In this document: one piece after another, positions 37,633 through 44,952 of the stretch
Numbering within the stretch: position 1 is the first letter of the stretch
Layout: the number at the start of each line of letters is the position of its first letter
Assembly: GCA_028284865.1 (NCBI GenBank)
Contig: JANQQV010000003.1
Location: forward strand, 1 to 61,885
Origin: Rhodothermales bacterium
GTDB taxonomy: Bacteria > Bacteroidota > Rhodothermia > Rhodothermales > UBA10348
Reading direction: 5' to 3'
DNA length: 61,885 nt
Translations under genes and position numbers: made by a program
The notes under the pieces: generated by a model
What the model was told of the DNA's origin: nothing
Databases searched by the model: none
What the model saw: the letters and a program-made list of their open reading frames with translations, nothing else

Positions 37633-38516
37633 TTCAATCCATCGCCCGCACCTATCCGTTTCTGAATGGCTATGGACGAATCGCCAACCTGCCCTGGATC
37701 CAGCGTATGGTCGATCGCGGCTCGGAGGCCACCATTCGTGGCGCCCTCCGAAACGGTTGCTCGTTTACAGCTCCGGCCCACGACCACGTCGGACGCGCGG
37801 CATGGCTCTTTGGCGATCTCGACCCCAAACTGACGCGACTTGCGTCCCTGATCATCCGGAAGGGTGATCATGTTGTTGATATAGGCGCACATTTTGGTCT
37901 CTTTTCGCTGTACGCGGCAGAGATGGTCGGGCGCATGGGTCGCGTCGACGCTGTGGAGCCCCAGCCACGTCTCGCCGGAATGCTTCGCAGCTCGCTCAAG
38001 GAGAACCACCAGTCCCATGTCTCGGTCCACGAGACAGCACTGGGCGCCCTCGACCGGGTGATGACATTGAGCATTCCGGACGACAATTCCGGTGCGGCCT
38101 CCGTGGTACGCAGGAGAGAGGGAGACGCAAGGCTTCCAGTTGTGGTTGAGCAAAGCGGCCCTTTCCTCGAAGACTTGTCTGACGGACCTATCCGTTTCCT
38201 CAAAATGGATGTGGAAGGCTTCGAGTCGGAGGTTATTCGAGGCGCACTCAAGTTCTTTCATCATCGCAAGCCGGATGTGGTTTTCTTTGAGGCGCAGCAC
38301 AATCGTCGGTACGACGACAATGCAGCGGTTTCCTTGCTGACTGAGTGCGGCTATACGTGCTACCCCGTGTTGCCATCGCTGCGTCGAATCCGCCTTGCAT
38401 CCCCGGACTTCACCGGTTCGCTCGACGGCGTTCATGACGTGGTGGCTATTGCTTCAGGAGTCGTAGGAAAAGACATCGTCGCCGGATTGAAAGCGAACCG
38501 GGTCGTATTCGTCTAA
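37629..38516 (+). CDS. FkbM family methyltransferase
   Basis: A 295-residue SAM-dependent methyltransferase of the FkbM family, which O-methylates sugars and other small molecules. The SAM-binding motif is VVDIGAHFGLFSLYAAE (about 84-100), followed by VDAVEPQPRL. The family motif FLKMDVEGFE lies near residue 196. It probably caps or decorates sugar residues. It is coupled to the polymerase gene by ATGA. Its final codons and stop (GTCTAA) form part of the first tandem box of the next promoter. Confidence 0.9.
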   Translation: MIQSIARTYPFLNGYGRIANLPWIQRMVDRGSEATIRGALRNGCSFTAPAHDHVGRAAWLFGDLDPKLTRLASLIIRKGDHVVDIGAHFGLFSLYAAEMVGRMGRVDAVEPQPRLAGMLRSSLKENHQSHVSVHETALGALDRVMTLSIPDDNSGAASVVRRREGDARLPVVVEQSGPFLEDLSDGPIRFLKMDVEGFESEVIRGALKFFHHRKPDVVFFEAQHNRRYDDNAAVSLLTECGYTCYPVLPSLRRIRLASPDFTGSLDGVHDVVAIASGVVGKDIVAGLKANRVVFV

Positions 38517-38588
38517 GGAATCGACGGGTTCGTCGAAACACGCCCGGGCAAGGGGATAAACGTGCCGAATTTGGGACCAATAACCATT
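38508..38588 (+). promoter_or_regulatory. Tandem boxes and TTGGGACC promoter before the glycosyltransferase at 38602
   Basis: TTCGTCTAA at 38508 (its TAA is the stop of the FkbM gene) and TTCGTCGAA at 38529 are exactly 21 bp apart. TTGGGACC begins at 38571, the same 33-base gap from the second box as in the site before the LruC gene, where the identical TTGGGACC occurs. The -12 half is weak (ACCAT instead of TGCAT). The predicted start falls only a few bases before ATG 38602. Confidence 0.5.
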
Positions 38589-38601
38589 ACCAGGTCCCCA
38601 A

Positions 38602-39543
38602 ATGAACACTTCGAAACCCCGGGTATCCATCATCCTGTTGAACTGGAATCAGTTCGACGTGACGGCTGCCTGCCTGAGCACCCTGGCCAATCTGACCGGC
38701 CCTTCCTACGAAGTGCTGGTCGTGGATCAAGCTTCTGACAACCAGGAAGGAGCCCGCCTTCAGGCTGCGTTTCCCTGGATCAGACTGATCGCTTCTGGCA
38801 CGAACGTCGGATTTACCGGCGGCAACAATCTGGCCATGCACGAAGCGCGCGGCGAACTCGTGTTGCTGCTCAACAACGATACAGAGGTACCCTCCGATTT
38901 CCTGACGCCCCTCGTCGACCTGTTCGACAGGCAGGCAACCGTTGGCATTGCATCCCCGAAGATTCGCTACTACTCAGATCCCCGGCGCATTCAGTATGCC
39001 GGCTGTGATGGCATTTCGGAGTGGACGATGCGCGGAAGCACGACGGGTCACGGCGAAATCGATCGTGGTCAACACGATACGCCCCGTGAAGTGGCATTGG
39101 CGCACGGAGCCGCGATGATGATCCGGCGCGCCGTGCTCGAAGAGATCGGCCTGTTGGCAACGGACTTCTTCATCTACTACGAGGAATTCGACTTCTGTGC
39201 GCGAGCACGGCGCGCCGGCTGGTCCATCCGATATGTCCCCAACTCCCTCGTGATGCACAAGGAGTCCATCACGGTCGGAAAGGCCTCGCCGATGAAAACC
39301 GAGTTCATGACGCGCAACCGTATCAACTACCTGCGCAGAAATGTGAGCGGAGTCAAAGGCCTGGTTGCGATGGCATTCGTCCTCTTGGTGTCTCTACCGG
39401 TACACGCCGCTCGCCACCTCTTTGCGGGCCAATTCAGCCATCTGGCTGCCCTGGCTCGCGGCGCATCGTGGCACCTGAAGCCTCGGCGCGTCATGCGCAA
39501 TGAACAGCTTGAAACGGCTCAGGACAGGAGGGTAGCGGTATGA
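38602..39543 (+). CDS. GT2 family glycosyltransferase (rhamnosyltransferase-like)
   Basis: A 313-residue GT-A enzyme: VSIILLNWNQFD at the N-terminus, GFTGGNNLAM, the nucleotide/metal motif LLLNNDTEV (about 91-99) and the acceptor-side motif FFIYYEEFDFCARARRAGW. A hydrophobic segment near residues 255-275 may anchor it to the inner membrane. The pattern is that of rhamnosyl- and related transferases, but the sugar is not certain. It is the first gene of a three-gene unit coupled by ATGA overlaps. Confidence 0.9.
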   Translation: MNTSKPRVSIILLNWNQFDVTAACLSTLANLTGPSYEVLVVDQASDNQEGARLQAAFPWIRLIASGTNVGFTGGNNLAMHEARGELVLLLNNDTEVPSDFLTPLVDLFDRQATVGIASPKIRYYSDPRRIQYAGCDGISEWTMRGSTTGHGEIDRGQHDTPREVALAHGAAMMIRRAVLEEIGLLATDFFIYYEEFDFCARARRAGWSIRYVPNSLVMHKESITVGKASPMKTEFMTRNRINYLRRNVSGVKGLVAMAFVLLVSLPVHAARHLFAGQFSHLAALARGASWHLKPRRVMRNEQLETAQDRRVAV

Positions 39544-40724
39544 TGAGCGCCCTTTTATTCTGGGTTCTATTCGGTCTAGGGCTTCTCGCGATTCTCTTCC
39601 CGGTCTACCTGCTGCTTTTTGCCATCAGCGGCCTGCGGTATGAACACCCCCGTTTCCCAACGCCGCGTTTTCACCGAAAGCTGGCCGTCCTGATTCCCGC
39701 ATACCGGGAAGACACGGTCATTCTCGAGACCGCTCGTACAGCTCTCCACCAGGATTATCCGTCCGATCGCTTCGACGTCATCGTGATTGCGGACGGTCTG
39801 CGAATGGATACGATCAAGCGATTGGTTCAGCTTCCCGTCCGGGTCATTCCCGTTGAATTTCGGAAGAGCACGAAAGTGAAAGCACTCCGTGCTGCAGTCC
39901 AGCAGCTGGCCGACGATGGCTATGATGCCATCACCATTCTGGATGCGGACAACCTGATGCAGCCAGGCTTCCTGAATCGCGCCAATGGTGCGCTTGAAGC
40001 CGGTTTCCGGGTCATTCAGGGCCTGCGAGCACCCAAGAACGAGCAGGGCGCTTTTGCCCGACTGGATGGCATTACGGAAGGATTCAATACCAACATATTC
40101 CGCCGTGGTCACCAGGTGCTGGGTCTGCCCTCAGCACTCACCGGCTCGGGTATGACCTTTGAGTGGTCGCTGTTCGAAAAGTTCATCATGGCCTCGGAGG
40201 CCATTGGTGGTTTCGACAAGGAGCTTGAATTGACGTTGACGCGTCGCGGGGAGTCCATCCTCTACGACGAGGCGGCGGTCGTCCTGGACGAGAAAGTGTC
40301 CTCTTCGGCGAACCTCGCCCGCCAACGAAGTCGGTGGATGGGAGCGCAATGGCACTATGCGCGCCTGCACGTGTGCAGCGCTTTCCACTTGCTGGTCAAG
40401 GAGCGAAACGTGGCCTACGCGGACAAGGCATTCCAGATGATTCTGCCCCCCCGCGTTCTGCTTCTGGCAGGCACGGCCTCGATGGTACCTCTCTCATTTC
40501 TGATTGCCGGTCCACTTGCAAGCCTGCCGTGGCTGCTGGCATTCCTCGGTACAGTAGCCGCACTCCTGATTTCCCTGCCAGCGGCTCACGGCCGAATCCG
40601 GTTTGCTGACCTGCTGGCGCTTCCCCTCGTCCTTTTCTCTTACCTCATCGGCCTGATGCGCAGTGTGCGGGCGAATCGATCGTTCGTGCACACCACCCAT
40701 CACGCCTCAAACCAATCCTCATGA
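39540..40724 (+). CDS. Membrane GT2 glycosyltransferase with QxxRW motif
   Basis: A 394-residue protein with an N-terminal helix (about 5-28), a GT-A domain (LAVLIPAYRED, VIADG, ILDADN as DxD, and RQRSRW as QxxRW) and three or more helices at the end (about 300-375). QxxRW is typical of processive or polymer-type GT2 enzymes such as cellulose and hyaluronan synthases, so it could make a backbone linkage, though it may also act once per repeat unit. A good Shine-Dalgarno (GGAGG) precedes ATG 39540, unusual in this window. Its ATG overlaps the preceding stop. Confidence 0.88.
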   Translation: MMSALLFWVLFGLGLLAILFPVYLLLFAISGLRYEHPRFPTPRFHRKLAVLIPAYREDTVILETARTALHQDYPSDRFDVIVIADGLRMDTIKRLVQLPVRVIPVEFRKSTKVKALRAAVQQLADDGYDAITILDADNLMQPGFLNRANGALEAGFRVIQGLRAPKNEQGAFARLDGITEGFNTNIFRRGHQVLGLPSALTGSGMTFEWSLFEKFIMASEAIGGFDKELELTLTRRGESILYDEAAVVLDEKVSSSANLARQRSRWMGAQWHYARLHVCSAFHLLVKERNVAYADKAFQMILPPRVLLLAGTASMVPLSFLIAGPLASLPWLLAFLGTVAALLISLPAAHGRIRFADLLALPLVLFSYLIGLMRSVRANRSFVHTTHHASNQSS

Positions 40725-41890
40725 CCATGCGCATCGGAATCGAAGCCCAGCGACTGTACCGCCCGAATAAACACGGGATGGATATGGTGGCGCTGGAGTC
40801 CATCAAAGCCCTCCGGAAGATTGATCCGGACAACGAATACATCGTCTTCACCCGGCCAGGGGAAGATCAAGGCTGCCTCAAGCCCGGTGGCAATCTGGAG
40901 ATCGTGGAGATTCCAGCCATCACCTATGCGGATTGGGAGCAGATCCAGTTGCCACGCGCCGTCGCCAAGCACGGTGTGGACCTGCTCCACAGCACGTCCA
41001 ACACGGCACCCGTTCATGTACCTGTTCCGACAGTGGTCACGGTGCATGACATCATCTTCCTGGAGCAATCCCTGTCTACGATGAAGACGGCTTCGGCCTA
41101 CCAGCGACTCGGTCATGTATACCGTCGTTGGAATGTGCCGCACGTCATGAAGCATGCGGATCGTGTGATCACCGTCTCGGAATTTGAACGGAATCGCATT
41201 CAGGATCGCATCCCGGGAATTGCAGGCAAGCTGGACGTGGTCCACAACGGCGTATCGGAGCGATTCTTTGATTTCGTGCCGCCTTGGAAGCGCATGGAAG
41301 TGCGCCGTCGGCTCGGCCTTCCCAAGGAATATGTGCTCTTTCTGGGCAACACGGACCCCAAAAAGAACACGCCCAATGTGATCAAGGCGTATGCGCAGTA
41401 CGCGGCATCCGAGCCTACTCCGCTGCCGTTGGTGGTCGCAGATCTGCCCGAAGAACGCATCGATCGGGTACTTGAAGAGATTGGCCTGACCCACATCAAG
41501 CCGCACATCAAGCGACTCGGGTATATCAACCCCGTAGACATGCCGCATCTCTACGGCAATGCCACGCTATTCCTGTATCCATCGCTGAGGGAGAGCTTCG
41601 GCCTGCCCATCATCGAAGCGATGGCCGCGTCCACGCCGGTCATCACGTCCACGCGGGCTTCCATGCCGGAAGTAGCCGGCAGCGCCGCCATGCTAGTTGA
41701 CCCGGAGCAGCCCAAGGACATCGCGCGGATGATCAGCATTCTAGTCTCCGACGTGTCGCTACGCAATACGCTTCGCCAGCGCGGTCGCGACCGCGCGCGC
41801 AAGTTCTCATGGTACGCGGCTGCCGACCAGCTGCGCAGCGTCTACGCCGAGGTTGCTGGCAATAAATCTGCCCTCCGATTGGTCGCCTGA
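40721..41890 (+). CDS. GT4 family glycosyltransferase
   Basis: A 389-residue GT-B glycosyltransferase of the GT4 (glycosyl transferases group 1) family. Visible are VPTVVTVHDIIFLEQ, DRVITVSEFERNRI, YVLFLGNTDPKKNT, LGYINPVDMPHLYGNATLFL and the donor-site motif PSLRESFGLPIIEAMAASTPV with its Glu residues. It would be a retaining transferase using a nucleotide sugar in the cytoplasm. ATG 40721 overlaps the preceding stop. It is the last gene of the unit; the next tandem boxes start 24 bases after its stop. Confidence 0.93.
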   Translation: MTMRIGIEAQRLYRPNKHGMDMVALESIKALRKIDPDNEYIVFTRPGEDQGCLKPGGNLEIVEIPAITYADWEQIQLPRAVAKHGVDLLHSTSNTAPVHVPVPTVVTVHDIIFLEQSLSTMKTASAYQRLGHVYRRWNVPHVMKHADRVITVSEFERNRIQDRIPGIAGKLDVVHNGVSERFFDFVPPWKRMEVRRRLGLPKEYVLFLGNTDPKKNTPNVIKAYAQYAASEPTPLPLVVADLPEERIDRVLEEIGLTHIKPHIKRLGYINPVDMPHLYGNATLFLYPSLRESFGLPIIEAMAASTPVITSTRASMPEVAGSAAMLVDPEQPKDIARMISILVSDVSLRNTLRQRGRDRARKFSWYAAADQLRSVYAEVAGNKSALRLVA

Positions 41891-41914
41891 CGTCGGTCAG
41901 TCCTTTGGACGGCA

Positions 41915-41984
41915 TTCGTCGAAAGATTCCCGGGGTTCGTCGAAGATCGACCTGAAACCCCTCCAAACGGCGCTAAAATCCCAC
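41915..41984 (+). promoter_or_regulatory. Tandem TTCGTCGAA boxes and promoter before the epimerase
   Basis: Two perfect TTCGTCGAA boxes at 41915 and 41936 are exactly 21 bp apart. Twenty-four bases later GG at 41969-41970 starts GG-N10-CC (41981-41982), one helical turn closer to the boxes than the GG of the LruC site. The -12 half lacks the G of GC. It has the best-conserved boxes but a poorer promoter match. Confidence 0.55.
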
Positions 41985-42041
41985 TATCTGAAACTGAGGT
42001 GCCCGGCGGGCGCCACCAACACAACCAAACCCAACACTACA

Positions 42042-43070
42042 ATGACACAGCCAACCACGCTGGTAACCGGCGCCGCCGGATTCATCGGAAGCCACGTCGC
42101 CGACGAGCTTCTAGCCAAAGGACACCGGGTCGTCGGACTCGACGATCTCTCTGGCGGCTTCATCAACAACGTGCCTGAGGGCGTCACCTTCGTTAAAGGG
42201 TCCATCACGGATCACGCTTTGGTCGACCAGCTCTTCGATACCTACCGCTTTGACTACGTCATCCACACGGCAGCCTACGCAGCCGAAGGATTGAGCCACT
42301 TCATCCGTCGCTACAACTACGAGAACAACCTCATCGGCACGGTCAATCTGATCAATGCTTCGGTCCGCCTCGGAACGGTCAAGTGCTTCACCTTCACCTC
42401 TTCGATGGCCGTCTACGGCTCGAATCAGGTTCCCATGCGCGAAGACATGACGCCGATGCCAGAAGATCCGTACGGCAACGCGAAGTACGCAGCCGAGCTG
42501 GATCTGGCTGAAGCACACGAGATGTTTGGTCTCAACTTCGTCATCATCCGCCCGCACAACGTGTACGGCGAGCGCCAGAACACGTCTGATCGCTACCGCA
42601 ACGTGATCGGCATCTTCATGAACAAGATCCTGCGCGGCGAACCGATGACGGTCTTTGGAGACGGTCTTCAGACCCGTGCCTTCAGCTACATCTCTGACGT
42701 AGCGCCGATCATCGCCTCGAGCATCGAGCGCGAAGAAGCCTGGGGCGAAATCATCAACGTGGGCGCTGATCAGCCATACTCGATTCTCGAAATGGCGAAT
42801 GAAGTCGCCTACTCGATGGGTGTTGAGCCGAACATCATCCACCTCGAAGAGCGCTATGAAGTCAAGCACGCCTTCACGTCGCATGAGAAAGTCGACCGCA
42901 TCTTCGGCGACATGCGCAAGAACGTGCCACTGACCACCGGCCTCGAAAAAATGGCCAAGTGGGTCCAGGAAGTAGGAGCACGCGAGCCTAGTCGCTTCGG
43001 TGAGTTCGAGATCACGCGTCGCCTCTATGATTTCTGGAAAGAAGACACGTCGGTCTCGAAGGCCGCCTAG
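42042..43070 (+). CDS. NAD-dependent NDP-sugar epimerase/dehydratase (GalE/UDP-glucuronate epimerase-like)
   Basis: A 342-residue extended short-chain dehydrogenase. It has the NAD motif GAAGFIGS (about 10-17), Ser/Thr of the active site in FTFTSSMAVYG, and the catalytic YxxxK as YGNAK, followed by VIIRPHNVYGERQN and AFSYISDVA. It interconverts a UDP-sugar at C4 (UDP-glucose or UDP-glucuronate) or dehydrates it; epimerase is more likely from the RPHNVYG pattern. ATG 42042 starts right at the Rossmann fold. With ugd in the same locus it could make UDP-galacturonate. Confidence 0.88.
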   Translation: MTQPTTLVTGAAGFIGSHVADELLAKGHRVVGLDDLSGGFINNVPEGVTFVKGSITDHALVDQLFDTYRFDYVIHTAAYAAEGLSHFIRRYNYENNLIGTVNLINASVRLGTVKCFTFTSSMAVYGSNQVPMREDMTPMPEDPYGNAKYAAELDLAEAHEMFGLNFVIIRPHNVYGERQNTSDRYRNVIGIFMNKILRGEPMTVFGDGLQTRAFSYISDVAPIIASSIEREEAWGEIINVGADQPYSILEMANEVAYSMGVEPNIIHLEERYEVKHAFTSHEKVDRIFGDMRKNVPLTTGLEKMAKWVQEVGAREPSRFGEFEITRRLYDFWKEDTSVSKAA

Positions 43071-43120
43071 TTCTCTGGAATACGACTCAAGAGCCTGTTC
43101 TCAGGCTCCTTGGCTAACCC

Positions 43121-43705
43121 ATGACCATGAAGATCATCCGATCACTTGTTGCCGTCATCCGGGCCCGCATCGTTTTGAGGGGCTGCACCCTCGATGGGCC
43201 GAGAGTGCGTCTCAGGGGTAATCCGCACGTCTCCGCCAAAGGGCGGGTCCGGATTGGCGACAACGTTTCCATCCACTCTTTCCTTCACCGGGTTCAGCTC
43301 TCAGCCGGCAAAGGCGCCGAGCTGACAATCGGGGAAGACACGTTCATCAACAACGGGGTGGTGCTGAGTGCTCGCGAAAAGGTCCACATTGGCAAACGGG
43401 TGCAGATCGCACCCCACGTGATTGCCATGGATTGCGACTATCACGGCGTGGAAGACAGATCAGAGTCACCTACGGCACCCATCATCGTGGAGGACGACGT
43501 CTGGTTGGCCACGCGATGCACACTGCTTAAAGGCGTCCGGATTGGCCGGGGAAGCGTCGTCGCAGCTGGCGCCGTTGTCACCAAGGATGTACCGCCCTAC
43601 ACACTCGTTGGAGGCGTCCCGGCCCGACCGATTCGAAGCCTCCCATCACCAGAACAATCACCAACCTCGTCGGCAGGTGCTGACGTCAATTCCGTAGCAG
43701 CGTAA
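43121..43705 (+). CDS. Hexapeptide-repeat acyltransferase (WcaF/LacA type)
   Basis: A 194-residue left-handed beta-helix acyltransferase, probably O-acetylating a sugar of the polymer with acetyl-CoA. Hexapeptide repeats run from about residue 35 to 165 (VRIGDNVSIHS, LTIGEDTFINNGVVL, VHIGKRVQIAP, DVWLATRCTLLKGVRIG). The motif GSVVAAGAVVTKDVPPYTLVGGVPAR is the family ending, and the His of MDCDYH (near residue 107) may be catalytic. A 7-bp hairpin (43091-43108) lies in the 50-base gap after the epimerase gene. The next gene starts two bases after its stop. Confidence 0.9.
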   Translation: MTMKIIRSLVAVIRARIVLRGCTLDGPRVRLRGNPHVSAKGRVRIGDNVSIHSFLHRVQLSAGKGAELTIGEDTFINNGVVLSAREKVHIGKRVQIAPHVIAMDCDYHGVEDRSESPTAPIIVEDDVWLATRCTLLKGVRIGRGSVVAAGAVVTKDVPPYTLVGGVPARPIRSLPSPEQSPTSSAGADVNSVAA

Positions 43706-43707
43706 TC

Positions 43708-44919
43708 ATGGAATGGCTTTTCTGGGGCTCGTTCAGCCTCATCTTTTATACCTATCTCGGCTATGGCGTCTTAGTGGCGCTTTTGATTGGCCTCCGCTTT
43801 GCCTGGAAAGGGGACTGCGGGCGTGCTGACTGCCACCTTTCAGCCTCAAAGGCGTGCGTCCATTCTGGCACGCAGACTCCCGAGGAGCTACCGGAAGTCA
43901 CGTTGGTCATCGCCTCCTGGAACGAACGTTCGATTCTACCTGCCAAGGTTCGCGATATTCGCGGCCTGACGTATCCGGCCAGCAAGTTGCGTGTCGCTTT
44001 CGTTACCGATGGGTCTGATGATGGCTCCGAAGCGTGGCTGCGGACGCATACGGATTTCGACGTCTACCACGAGGACGCGCGCCGCGGTAAAACTGCGGCC
44101 TTGAATCGGGTCATGCCGATGATCAAGTCTCCCATCGTCGTCTTCACCGATGCCAACACGCATCTGCATCCCGAAGCCCTCGAACGTCTGGTTGCTCCGT
44201 ACGCTGACCCCAGCGTAGGAGCAGTATCCGGAGAAAAGCGTGTCGGCCTCGTCGATACAGACCAGGCTCATGGCGCCGGGGAAGGGCTGTACTGGAAGTA
44301 CGAATCTCTGCTCAAAAAGATGGACTTCCGGCTGCATACGGTGGTCGGTGCCGCTGGTGAGCTGTTTTCAGTCCGAACCGAGCTTTTCGAACCCGTTCCG
44401 GAGGACACGATCCTGGACGACTTCATGATCACGCTGGGTATCGTGGACCGGGGCTACCGGACAGCGTATGTGGCCGATGCGTGGGCACTCGAAGCGCCTT
44501 CCGCTTCGCTCGCGGATGAATGGAAACGCAAGACGCGCATTTGCGCGGGCGGCTTCCAGTCCATGCGACGTCTACCTGGCATGCTGAACATCTTCAGACA
44601 TCCCACAGCCACGTTCCAATACGTATCGCATCGAATGCTTCGATGGGCCGTGGCGCCATTCCTGCTGCCGATCATGCTGTTCGCCAATGCCTGGCTGGCT
44701 GTTTCGTCCCCATGGTATGCGGGGATCCTCCTGTTGCACGTGGCCTTCTACGCTGCCGCCTTCTGGGGGTGGACGTCGCGCAACAGCAGTAAAGCCCGCA
44801 AATGGTTGTTCACGCCACTGTACTTCCTGATGATGAATGCAGCCGCATGGACCGGGCTTTGGCGCCACGTACGTGGCAATCAATCCGCTGCATGGATCCG
44901 CGCACGCAGGGCTGGGTAG
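43708..44919 (+). CDS. Membrane GT2 glycosyltransferase
   Basis: A 403-residue protein with an N-terminal helix (about 5-30), a GT-A domain (VTLVIASWNERSI, VTDGSDDGS, VVFTDANTHL as the DxD-like site, AGELFSVR, DTILDDF as the catalytic Asp region, RKTRICAGGFQ as the QxxRW-like helix) and C-terminal helices (about 310-385). A short Cys-containing segment (residues 37-52) follows the first helix. It is the last sugar gene of the locus. The start of the hybrid kinase gene 33 bases later leaves open whether they share a transcript. Confidence 0.88.
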   Translation: MEWLFWGSFSLIFYTYLGYGVLVALLIGLRFAWKGDCGRADCHLSASKACVHSGTQTPEELPEVTLVIASWNERSILPAKVRDIRGLTYPASKLRVAFVTDGSDDGSEAWLRTHTDFDVYHEDARRGKTAALNRVMPMIKSPIVVFTDANTHLHPEALERLVAPYADPSVGAVSGEKRVGLVDTDQAHGAGEGLYWKYESLLKKMDFRLHTVVGAAGELFSVRTELFEPVPEDTILDDFMITLGIVDRGYRTAYVADAWALEAPSASLADEWKRKTRICAGGFQSMRRLPGMLNIFRHPTATFQYVSHRMLRWAVAPFLLPIMLFANAWLAVSSPWYAGILLLHVAFYAAAFWGWTSRNSSKARKWLFTPLYFLMMNAAAWTGLWRHVRGNQSAAWIRARRAG

Positions 44920-44952
44920 GAAAGGGCTCCCAAGCCATTTCCTCCCTACCTG

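Noticed and set aside
31320..43121. Classical Bacteroidota promoters (TTG at -33 and TAnnTTTG at -7) before the sugar operons
   Set aside because: No convincing pair was found at the expected spacing; the box plus -24/-12-like arrangement fits better.
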